Assembly: GCF_041928815.1 (NCBI RefSeq)
Contig: NZ_JBHFEI010000035.1
Span: forward strand, 1 to 9,007
Direction of reading: 5' to 3'
DNA length: 9,007 nt
Origin: JBHFEI01 sp041928815
Lineage (GTDB): Bacteria; Pseudomonadota; Alphaproteobacteria; Rhizobiales; Rhizobiaceae
Positions 1 through 4,822 of this stretch are shown here, in pieces. How positions within the stretch are numbered: position 1 is the stretch's first letter; each line of letters begins with the position of its first letter. The notes under the pieces are model-generated. The model saw nothing but the letters and a program-made list of their open reading frames with translations. It ran no database searches and was not told the DNA's origin. Both the position numbers and the translations under genes were made by a program.

Positions 1-312
1 CTTCTGGGGCATTCCAACGTCCTCTCTCAGGCTCAATAGCCTACTTCACGGAGGACCACTTTTCAGGGGGAAGACCACGAGCACATCAGCCATAGGACCG
101 GTCACGGCATGGGCATCCTATGCCATGAGTTTCCGGAAGACATGGCATACAATCACCGTCCGCTTCTCACTAACGAGGTCTATTCCGTAGAGCCCGGCAT
201 CTACGTCCACGGGCTAGGGGGGTTCAGGCAAGATGACACCGTAGTTATAGGTTCCGTCCCGGAAATTCTTACCAAGTCGCCCAAGGATCTAAAGAGTCAG
301 ACGATACTGTAG
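1..312 (+). pseudogene. C-terminal remnant of an M24-family peptidase (Xaa-Pro dipeptidase / aminopeptidase P type)
   Basis: The frame ending at the TAA/TAG region near 312 reads HRTGHGMG (residues encoded at 91-114), then VYSVEPGIYVHGLGGFR, then PEILT. These are the C-terminal pita-bread motifs of M24 metallopeptidases: the HxTGHG block with a metal or substrate histidine, and the VEPGIY block with a metal-ligand glutamate. The same frame has an in-frame TAG at 37-39. The first ATG (109) lies inside the catalytic domain, so no intact enzyme can be made from this window. An intact member is roughly 350-400 residues, and at most the last 90 remain. Homology is clear from about base 64. The last metal-ligand position, usually RxED, reads RQDD, which may be a subfamily trait. 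M24 peptidases of this kind occur on rhizobial symbiotic plasmids (I recall y4tL/y4tM of strain NGR234), but I cannot assign this one. The M24 identity is secure. Whether the gene is merely cut by the window edge or broken is decided by the TAG, which argues for a pseudogene. Confidence 0.75.
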
Positions 313-356
313 TCGCACGCGTCTGTTTCAATACAATCTGTCTCCCAAGGCGGAAA

Positions 357-397
357 AATGCTCCGTAGTCGAGTTTAATGCAAGGCTGCGGAGCATT
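357..397. repeat. Strong inverted repeat (12-bp stem, 17-nt loop)
   Basis: AATGCTCCGTAG at 357-368 pairs with CTGCGGAGCATT at 386-397. The pairing is perfect except for one T-G wobble, and the loop is 369-385. No T-tract follows, so it is not a canonical intrinsic terminator for + strand transcripts. It lies 45 bases after the stop of the peptidase remnant and could be an RNA 3' end structure, a protein-binding site, or part of an old mobile element. Confidence 0.55.
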
Positions 398-473
398 CCC
401 TATCGATCGTAGCACTTGTTCACATATCAAATGGAGCAATCGAAGCAGGGTCTGGCTCGTGTGACTTAGAGCT

Positions 474-496
474 GAGAGACCCTCTCTTATTTTTTT
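474..496 (+). terminator. Possible weak intrinsic terminator
   Basis: GAGAG (474-478), loop ACC, CTCTC (482-486) is followed at once by a tract of nine T with one A (487-496). The T-run position is right for Rho-independent termination on the + strand, but the stem is only 5 bp. It could end transcripts from the peptidase region. Confidence 0.35.
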
Positions 497-839
497 GAGC
501 AGCTAACTCCTGACGATATCAGCGGTTTGCCCGGACACTTTCGTCGATCCCGCAACGAAAAGGAAGATCCGCACCAGGTGATGGAGTGCCACCCGGCCAG
601 ATGCCGAGCGGCCTATGCTCAACCGATCGTCATCAGGCTCGCGTTTCCGCCGGCGGCCGCTGTGTCTACATCGTGGTGCATAAAGGAGGAACCCTCTGAA
701 GTGCTCAATATGTCTGCGGTCTGTAGTCACCTGTTAGATTGGTTCCGACATGATGGATGCACCTTAGGTTTCGTCAAACCGCGCCGGAAAGAGAACAGAG
801 TTCCATAAACTGGATTATGCGATATGTTATACCATTACG

Positions 840-868
840 GTGGGTTCAAGGATGAAGTGCGACTTGCG
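840..868 (+). repeat. Left terminal inverted repeat of the IS30-family element
   Basis: The outer half begins GTGGGTTCAAG and the inner half ends in TGCGACTTGCG. The reverse complement of 1810-1837 has GTGAGCTCAAG in the outer block (9 of 11 identical) and the same 11 inner bases, with a one-base gap in the middle. A -35/-10 pair for the transposase was not clear. Confidence 0.8.
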
Positions 869-906
869 AATGATACCAATGGGTTGTCACTTGCAAGGAA
901 ACTGCA

Positions 907-1797
907 ATGAAACGCACCTACTCCCACATCGACCAGACCGAACGCCGCAAGATCGCCCGTTGGCGGCAGTTCGGCGTAAGCATCGACGTCATTGCCGAGA
1001 AGCTTGGCCGCCATCGTTTGACGATTTTCCGCGAGGTCCGGCGCAACGTGTACATCGACAAGGAATGGCCGGAGCTCAGCGGCTACCATTGCACGACGGC
1101 ACATGACAGGGCTTGCGAGCGTCGTACCAAGCTCAGGAGGCTTGCGCGCTTCTCGCATGTGCGTGAGTCCGTCATTGAGCAGATCATGCATGGCTGGTCG
1201 CCACAGCAGATCGCCGGTCGGATGCGGCTGGAGCGCCATCCGATCGCGGTGAGCCACGAGACGATCTACAAGTTCGCCTATTCGCCGGATGGTCACGCGA
1301 TCAAGCTTTGGAAACACCTGCCGGAACATCGTGCCCGACGCCGGCCGCGGCATGCCAGGCGCCGACATGGCCAGCGATTCAGTCCGGACCTCAACATCCT
1401 GCGCCGCCCGGACGTGGTCGCCGATCGCAAGCAGTTCGGACATTGGGAATGCGACCTTATCCAGTTTCGCCAGAAGTTCGGCAAGGCGAACGTGACGTCG
1501 CTGGTCGAACGCGTGAGCCGTTTCGCCGTTCTCTTTCGCAACAACGATCGCCAATCTCGGCCAATCATGGAGCGGCTCATCGGCGTGCTGCAGGCCCTGC
1601 CCCATCGCGCACGCCGCTCGATTACCTTCGACCGCGGCACGGAGTTCACCGACTGGCCCTACCTGCAGGCCGGCATCGGCTCCGCAACGTGGTTCTGCGA
1701 TCAGCTGAACACGACACCGAGAAAGTGCCTCGGCTACAAGACACCGGCCGAGGTGTTCCGCCAGAAGTTGCTCGCGCAGATGCGGTCGACAGGATAG
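907..1797 (+). pseudogene. IS30-family transposase, catalytic core internally deleted
   Basis: The ORF encodes 296 residues. The N-terminus (about 8-47) is the IS30 helix-turn-helix, with ERRKIARWRQFGVSIDVIAEKLGRHRLTIFRE as its core. A second IS30 signature, HGWSPQQIAGRM...SHETIYKFAY, lies at about 97-128. The DDE domain shows the first Asp in HWECDLIQF (D183) and the second in TFDRGTEF (D242). After WFCD (262-265) the protein jumps directly to QLNTTPRKCLGYKTPAEVF. In IS30 relatives as I remember them, these two blocks are separated by about 40 residues beginning PWQ(K/R)GTxENTN, which contains the catalytic Glu. That segment is absent here although the frame is kept. The deletion point is near 1694-1702, where CTGCGATC could have served as microhomology. 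The protein is therefore probably inactive as a transposase but could still bind DNA. No clear Shine-Dalgarno is visible beyond a purine run (AAGGAA, 895-900). The longer antisense frame (835-1821) is a shadow. Confidence 0.85.
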
Positions 1798-1809
1798 GAT
1801 CAACGAACC

Positions 1810-1837
1810 CGCAAGTCGCACCTCGGCTTGAGCTCAC
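1810..1837 (-). repeat. Right terminal inverted repeat of the IS30-family element
   Basis: It is the inverted partner of 840-868: CGCAAGTCGCA (1810-1820) is the exact reverse complement of the inner block 858-868, and CTTGAGCTCAC (1827-1837) matches the outer block at 9 of 11 positions. It starts 12 bases after the transposase stop. Confidence 0.8.
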
Positions 1838-2193
1838 ATACGTATCGCCATTGCTCTTGCGCGGTGAGGATGGGGGCGCCGCAGTTGCCCCGGTGCATGT
1901 CACTTTTTGATCTCTCAAACTGTTGCGGACCTGCAGATCAGTTGGCCAACGCCGCTAAGGTCGCGAACCGAGACATCAATTTCGCAAACAAACTGGATTG
2001 TGAGTTTTCCGCTGGAGATCTTACTGCGGTAGAGTTTGCCCAGCCGGCAGCAGACCAATCCCGCTCTCTTGTGATGGCGTCCTGGCCCAAGTCCGGATCT
2101 TCCACGATCAACCCATAAAGGGTCCGCTAGCAAGCTGCGGCCGCTTGGCTGCGCCTACGCGGTGATCGCGCCCGGCCCCAGGCCTTTTCGGAG
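1838..2193. other. Unassigned stretch between the IS30 element and the plasmid gene cluster
   Basis: I see no gene I can support in these 356 bases. Overlapping short frames exist on both strands (plus to 2118, minus 1915-2133), but neither resembles a known protein and neither has a ribosome-binding site or a strong third-position GC bias. The right part (about 2120-2193) becomes strongly GC-rich, contains the palindrome GCGGCCGC (2137-2144) and a GGCTGCGCC motif (2147-2155) that recurs upstream of two later genes. It probably carries the promoter and the 5' leader of the cluster, but no convincing -35/-10 pair could be picked out by eye. Confidence 0.45.
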
Positions 2194-2224
2194 CCATCGA
2201 GCGGGATTGGCCCGCTCCCGATGG
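2194..2224 (+). promoter_or_regulatory. Leader hairpin ahead of the 58-residue ORF
   Basis: CCATCG-AGCGGG (2194-2205) pairs with CCCGCT (2211-2216) and CGATGG (2219-2224), giving a 12-bp stem with a two-base bulge and a five-base loop ATTGG. The 3' arm runs into the GGAG at 2223-2226 that serves as Shine-Dalgarno for the ATG at 2236, so folding could reduce access to the ribosome-binding site. There is no T-tract, so it is not a terminator. Confidence 0.55.
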
Positions 2225-2235
2225 AGCCTCTCAAA

Positions 2236-2412
2236 ATGTCGCACGATCTCGCTCTCGCCCAGTCTCACGCCTTCCAGCTTTCCCGCGACCTGATGGTCGC
2301 GGTCACCGTCTTCGAAGTCGACGGCGAATACGGCGTCTTGCCTTCTGACGAGATCGACGCCAGCGATGACCTCGCGGTCATTCACGAATTCCATCCATTC
2401 GGGGCGCACTGA
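2236..2412 (+). CDS. Small acidic conserved-type hypothetical protein (58 aa)
   Basis: The start at 2236 is preferred over the in-frame ATG at 2221 because GGAG (2223-2226) lies nine bases upstream of it, while 2221 lies inside a hairpin and has no ribosome-binding site. The protein begins MSHDLALAQSHAFQLSRDLM and has a hydrophobic strand VAVTVFEVDGEYGVL, followed by an Asp/Glu-rich C-terminus ending in EFHPFGAH. Roughly three quarters of codons end in G or C, as in the genes downstream, which supports coding on this strand rather than on the overlapping minus frame (2155-2553). No signal peptide, membrane segment or catalytic motif is visible. I have a vague memory of similar 55-60 residue ORFs at this place in rhizobial plasmid clusters but know no function. 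It is the first gene of the cluster. Its acidic character would fit a DNA-mimic or a partner protein, but that is speculation. Confidence 0.65.
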   Translation: MSHDLALAQSHAFQLSRDLMVAVTVFEVDGEYGVLPSDEIDASDDLAVIHEFHPFGAH

Positions 2413-2456
2413 GCCCCGTCTTGCCGTTCCGGCTGCCGCTTGCGAGTTGGCGGCCG

Positions 2457-2518
2457 CAAGGGAGGCTGCGCCATGGCCGGTGCAAATCTGCACCTTGCCC
2501 GCCATGCCCTTGCAGCCT
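2457..2518 (+). promoter_or_regulatory. Structured RNA-like element sequestering a Shine-Dalgarno (copy 1)
   Basis: Several arms nest or cross here. CAAGGG (2457-2462) can pair with CCCTTG (2507-2512). AGGCTGC (2463-2469) can pair with GCAGCCT (2512-2518). CATGGC (2472-2477) pairs with GCCATG (2501-2506). GGTGCA (2479-2484) pairs with TGCACC (2489-2494) around the loop AATC. The first two stems cross each other, so they form either a pseudoknot or two alternative folds. Both cover AAGGGAGG (2458-2465), a near-ideal Shine-Dalgarno for the ATG at 2473, and the ATG itself lies in the third stem. This layout suggests control of translation by folding. The pairings are read directly from the bases; the regulatory role is inferred. 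Confidence 0.5.
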
Positions 2519-2610
2519 TTGCTCTTCGCGCCTGTCGGAAACGGATCCCGCACCGTGCGGGAAGAAAAGAGATGAAAGGTCGGCCGCTACGCGTCCGGAG
2601 AGGAATATGA
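2473..2610 (+). CDS. Possible small Arg-rich protein or leader peptide (45 aa), coupled to the Toprim gene
   Basis: AAGGGAGG (2458-2465) stands seven bases before this ATG, a better ribosome-binding site than most in the window. The frame starts MAGANLHLARHALAAFALRA, continues with a basic stretch (RKR, HRAGRK, RPLRVRRG), and stops at TGA 2608-2610. That stop overlaps the ATG of the Toprim gene at 2607 as ATGA, a classic translational-coupling arrangement. Against it, only about half of the codons end in G or C, and AGA, GGA and ATA appear, which differs from its neighbours. The RNA structure over the start (2457-2518) and a hairpin inside the frame (2546-2562) may be the conserved feature instead. 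It may act as a leader peptide whose translation opens the downstream start. I recognise no family. Confidence 0.4.
   Translation: MAGANLHLARHALAAFALRACRKRIPHRAGRKEMKGRPLRVRRGI
2546..2562 (+). promoter_or_regulatory. Hairpin 44 bases upstream of the Toprim start
   Basis: TCCCGCA (2546-2552), loop CCG, TGCGGGA (2556-2562) form a perfect 7-bp GC-rich stem. It is followed by AGAAAAGAG and not by a T-tract, so it is unlikely to terminate transcription. It lies within the possible 45-residue frame and could shape access to the GGAGAGG ribosome-binding site at 2597-2603. Confidence 0.4.
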
Positions 2611-3587
2611 AGAGAAACGAAATCGAACGGCTTCGGGAAAAGGTGGGCTGCCAGCTGGTGCTGGAAGGTGCCGGGTTTTCCCTGGATATGAAGGAAAGTA
2701 CGAAGCGTGCGATGAAATTTCGCCGCGGCGCCGAGATCATCATTGTCACGCATGCCGGACGGGGCTGGTTCGATCCTCTCAGCGACGACAAGGGTGATGT
2801 CTTCGGTCTGGTGACCGCCCTCGAGGGGTGCGACTTTGTCGAAGGATGCGCGCGGGTCGCAGTACTTTGCGGCCTTCAGCCGTCCGAGTCTGTCTGGCGA
2901 CGGGACGATCGTGAACCGAAGGACACGGCCTCAATCGCCGAGGACTGGAAGCGCCGGCAATCGCCTTGGCCGGGCTCTCCCTCCTGGCGTTACCTACGAT
3001 TTCAGCGGTTACTCCCCGCTTTTGTCATTCGCGCGGCAATCGCTCAGAACCTACTCCGCGAGGGCCCTTACGGGACCATGTGGGCGGCGCATACGGATGA
3101 CGTTGGCACCGTCTGCGGATGGGAAGGGCGCGGCCCCGAGTGGCGTGGCTTTGCGACCGGCGGAAGAAAAATCCTTTTTCGGCTCGGCGCAGGCCCCGGC
3201 ACACGTTTCTGTGTAACCGAGGCCGCCATCGACGCGATGAGCTTGGCTGCGATCGAAGGAATGCGAGCAGGAACCGCCTATGTGAGCACAGGCGGAGGCT
3301 GGGCGCCGGCGACCGCGGCAGCATTGCGCCGCCTTTGCGAGGCGCCGGACGTTCAGCTCGTTGCGGCGACAGACGCAGATGCCCAGGGCGATGCTTTTGC
3401 CGACCGCTTGCGCCAGCTCGCCGAGGAGGTCAGCTGCGATTTCATGCGCCTGCGGCCGCCGGCCGAGGATTGGAACGAGGTGCTGAAGCAGAAGGAGAAC
3501 GAGGAAGAAGAAGCAGAAAACGGAGGACGTGCCGCATCCTCGTCAGCCGCATCAAGGGAGGCTGCGCCCGGCGATGCCGGCCCTTGA
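2607..3587 (+). CDS. DUF3991/Toprim-domain protein (plasmid-type primase-like)
   Basis: The start at 2607 is chosen over the upstream in-frame 2421 because GGAGAGG lies 3-9 bases before it, the family-like N-terminus (LREKVGCQLVLEGAGFSLD) begins here, and the upstream extension is low-quality sequence. The protein has 326 residues. Residues about 1-90 carry the N-terminal block with GRGWFDPLSDDKGDVFGLV. About 112-195 is the DUF3991-like part (PWPGSPSWRYLR, GPEWRGFATGG). About 200-290 is the Toprim fold, with the conserved Glu in VTEAAIDAMSL (E205) and the DxD pair in ATDADAQG (D256, D258), which bind Mg2+ in topoisomerases, primases and OLD-type nucleases. There is no CHC2 zinc finger. The tail from about 295 is a Glu-rich linker followed by a Ser/Ala-rich end that reads through a repeated hairpin element (3553-3586) and is probably not part of the fold. 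Such proteins occur on conjugative plasmids and are presumed to act on plasmid DNA. Exact activity is not known to me. Confidence 0.85.
   Translation: MKRNEIERLREKVGCQLVLEGAGFSLDMKESTKRAMKFRRGAEIIIVTHAGRGWFDPLSDDKGDVFGLVTALEGCDFVEGCARVAVLCGLQPSESVWRRDDREPKDTASIAEDWKRRQSPWPGSPSWRYLRFQRLLPAFVIRAAIAQNLLREGPYGTMWAAHTDDVGTVCGWEGRGPEWRGFATGGRKILFRLGAGPGTRFCVTEAAIDAMSLAAIEGMRAGTAYVSTGGGWAPATAAALRRLCEAPDVQLVAATDADAQGDAFADRLRQLAEEVSCDFMRLRPPAEDWNEVLKQKENEEEEAENGGRAASSSAASREAAPGDAGP
3553..3586 (+). promoter_or_regulatory. Structured RNA-like element (copy 2) ahead of the DUF1419-like gene
   Basis: CAAGGG (3553-3558) pairs with CCCTTG (3581-3586) and encloses a hairpin CCGGC-GAT-GCCGG (3568-3580). The 15 bases AAGGGAGGCTGCGCC (3554-3568) are identical to 2458-2472 in copy 1, and the closing CCCTTG is also shared, while the apical hairpin differs in sequence and size. 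The element overlaps the end of the Toprim frame, including two bases of its TGA. A possible leader peptide of 20 codons starts at 3574 (MPALDPAGLDVGG...) and stops at 3634-3636, but its spacing to the purine run is long, so I do not list it as a gene. Confidence 0.5.
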
Positions 3588-3696
3588 CCCGGCTGGCCTC
3601 GATGTCGGCGGCTGGGGAGGGGTCATGAAGGACTGAAGAGAAAGGTGAGGTCGTGGATCTCGGCACTTCGGTCCGGATAACCCGAAGGAGCAGTCA

Positions 3697-4302
3697 ATGT
3701 CCGACCCTATCTCGATCCGCAAGATCTTCGAAGGACCAGCGAGCCGTCAGCAGATGTTCGCGCTTTTCGACCGCCATGCCAGGCGACCAACGCGTGGCCA
3801 GGATGAACCGGCAGCGCTCTATGCTGGCGAATGGTTCGAAATTTCAGAAGCCGAGCATGATTACATGTTCGAAATCCTGCCGCCGCTGTGGATCCGCGGA
3901 TCGATGTTCGCCATGCGCGAGTTCATGACCGGGTCGGTGACCTCGGTGTTCTTTGCGCTGCGCATCGATGGCGCTCTCCGGCATTTCCATGGCTATTGCG
4001 ATCTGTCCGACCACGGATCGGTCGAAGCGATGCGCCTCGCCATCATTGATCGCGAAAGCCGGCCGGTGCGCGCCATGACGCGTGAGGAACGGCTCGAGCA
4101 TATCTGGTCGAGCACGGCAAATGCCTATCGCGGCTATGCCGGTGATCGGTGGCCGCCGGCCCTGCAGGGTGAGCGGACGGTGATGATCTGGAGCAATGGA
4201 AAAGGCACGATCCTGAAACTGCTCAACGAGCTCACCGACGAAGAGATCGCCGCGAAACTTCCGGTGCAGTTCCGTCATTTGCCCGACACTGTCGCGGCGT
4301 GA
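3697..4302 (+). CDS. DUF1419-like protein of unknown function (201 aa)
   Basis: The start at 3697 has AAGGAG (3685-3690) six bases upstream. The product is soluble, with no signal peptide or membrane span. Regions that look conserved are GEWFEISEAEHDYMFEILPPLW (about 48-69), FMTGSVTSVFFALRIDGALRHFHGYCDLSD (about 77-106), a basic/acidic stretch RESRPVRAMTREERLEHIWSST (about 118-140), and the C-terminal ELTDEEIAAKLPVQFRHLP. From memory this agrees with DUF1419, a family known almost only from rhizobial plasmids and without a known activity. No catalytic signature is visible. The gene follows the Toprim gene after 109 bases that hold the structured element copy 2, and is only ten bases ahead of the DUF3085-like gene, so those two very likely form a transcription unit. 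The DUF number is a recollection and could be wrong; the ORF itself is secure from codon usage and ribosome-binding site. Confidence 0.8.
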   Translation: MSDPISIRKIFEGPASRQQMFALFDRHARRPTRGQDEPAALYAGEWFEISEAEHDYMFEILPPLWIRGSMFAMREFMTGSVTSVFFALRIDGALRHFHGYCDLSDHGSVEAMRLAIIDRESRPVRAMTREERLEHIWSSTANAYRGYAGDRWPPALQGERTVMIWSNGKGTILKLLNELTDEEIAAKLPVQFRHLPDTVAA

Positions 4303-4312
4303 GGAGGAGATC

Positions 4313-4714
4313 ATGCTGTCTTTTCCTATAGAAAAGGTCCGCGAGGTCATCGCCCGCGGACGTGAGGATGCCGCCGCCAAAGGCGGGTTTCGCAATCCCT
4401 GGTACGGGATGCGACCCGGCGAAGGCGAACAGCCCGGCCTTTGGCTGGTGGGCGATCATGGCGTGTATATCATGTCGAATGGCAAGCTTCCCGAGGGTGG
4501 CCGACCGCTCGTGGTCTATGCCGAAGAGTGCGATCCCACCAGCAACGACGACTGGTTTCATATCAAGCGGCAGACCTTTGGCGGCGATGACGGGATCGAG
4601 TTCTTCGACGCCGATCATCTGGAAGCCCTGATCGCCGCCAGCCCGGCCGCTACACATCTCTTCATCGCCTCCCACGAGGAGACAATGGAATTGTCCATGG
4701 TGACACGCGTCTAG
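4313..4714 (+). CDS. DUF3085-like protein of unknown function (133 aa)
   Basis: AGGAGG (4302-4307) begins in the stop codon of the preceding gene and stands five bases before this ATG, so translation is probably coupled to the DUF1419-like gene. The protein starts MLSFPIEKVREVIARGREDA and then has FRNPWYGMRPGEGEQPGLWLVGDHGVYIMSNGKLPEGGRP (about 25-64), VVYAEECDP (about 65-73), an aromatic/basic patch DDWFHIKRQTFGGDDGIEF, and a C-terminal half with HLFIASHEETMELSM. This pattern matches my memory of DUF3085, a proteobacterial, largely plasmid-borne family. It has no membrane segment and no known enzyme motif. The compact alpha/beta pattern with many glycines would suit a small regulatory or binding protein. 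Its place between two DNA-directed proteins (Toprim, methylase-helicase) suggests a role in plasmid DNA handling, which is inference. Confidence 0.75.
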   Translation: MLSFPIEKVREVIARGREDAAAKGGFRNPWYGMRPGEGEQPGLWLVGDHGVYIMSNGKLPEGGRPLVVYAEECDPTSNDDWFHIKRQTFGGDDGIEFFDADHLEALIAASPAATHLFIASHEETMELSMVTRV

Positions 4715-4822
4715 CCGATCGGCCAAGCGCCAGGCTGTCATCAAACTTCTCAATCCTGCACTGTCTTCACCGGCGCTTCGGCGGCCGGCGGACACGTGCG
4801 CTTGTCCTCAAGGAAAAACCCT
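4715..4822 (+). promoter_or_regulatory. Leader of the methylase-helicase gene
   Basis: These 108 bases separate the DUF3085-like gene from the methylase-helicase. They contain a GC-rich region around CGGCGCTTCGGCGGCCGG (near 4771-4788) that can form a short TTCG-loop hairpin. The ribosome-binding site AAGGA (4810-4814) lies eight bases before the ATG at 4823 and decides that start over the upstream GTG at 4796. No clear promoter or terminator is seen, so co-transcription with the genes before it is likely. Confidence 0.4.

Larger units (their letters stand above)
313..839. other. Intergenic stretch without a recognisable gene
   Basis: This 527-base stretch separates the peptidase remnant from the IS30 element. 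Short open frames exist on both strands (503-730 minus, 527-808 plus), but neither gives a protein I recognise and neither has a good ribosome-binding site. They overlap each other and look like chance frames. The content that stands out is a 12-bp inverted repeat (357-397) and a short hairpin followed by a T-run (474-496), both listed separately. From about 530 to 660 the base composition becomes more GC-rich, as in coding DNA, so an eroded gene fragment is possible, but I could not name one on either strand. Confidence 0.5.
840..1837 (+). mobile_element. IS30-family insertion sequence with defective transposase
   Basis: The element is bounded by imperfect inverted repeats (840-868 and 1810-1837) that flank a single IS30-type transposase gene, leaving a 38-base gap before the left repeat's gene start and 12 bases between the stop and the right repeat. 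At 998 bp it is slightly shorter than the 1.1-1.2 kb I expect for intact relatives, which agrees with the internal deletion inferred in the transposase. TACG occurs directly left of the element (836-839) and one base beyond its right end (1839-1842). This may be a target duplication if the right end is drawn at 1838. Mobility in trans by a related transposase would still be possible because both ends are present. Confidence 0.85.

Noticed and set aside
430..460. Possible nod-box-like sequence (ATCAAATGGAGCAATCGA)
   Set aside because: Only a short part resembles the NodD-binding consensus, the remaining blocks are absent, and no nodulation gene follows.
503..808. Two overlapping short frames on opposite strands
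   Set aside because: No recognisable domain, no convincing ribosome-binding site, and mutual overlap; treated as chance frames.
835..1821. Minus-strand open frame of 328 codons across the IS30 element
   Set aside because: It is antisense to the transposase, has no family resemblance, and uses the frame that GC-rich coding DNA commonly leaves open on the opposite strand.
1828..2133. Short frames on both strands right of the IS30 element
   Set aside because: Neither product resembles a known family, and the plus frame begins within the terminal repeat of the IS; not supported as genes.
2155..2553. Minus-strand open frame of 132 codons upstream of the Toprim gene
   Set aside because: The plus-strand 58-codon frame has a ribosome-binding site and strong third-position GC bias, and the minus frame crosses the paired stems of the leader. 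No recognisable product.
2421..2606. N-terminal extension of the Toprim protein to an ATG at 2421
   Set aside because: No ribosome-binding site at 2421, the extension does not look like family sequence, and GGAGAGG directly precedes the ATG at 2607.
4796..4822. GTG start nine codons upstream for the methylase-helicase
   Set aside because: No Shine-Dalgarno ahead of 4796, whereas AAGGA lies eight bases before the ATG at 4823.
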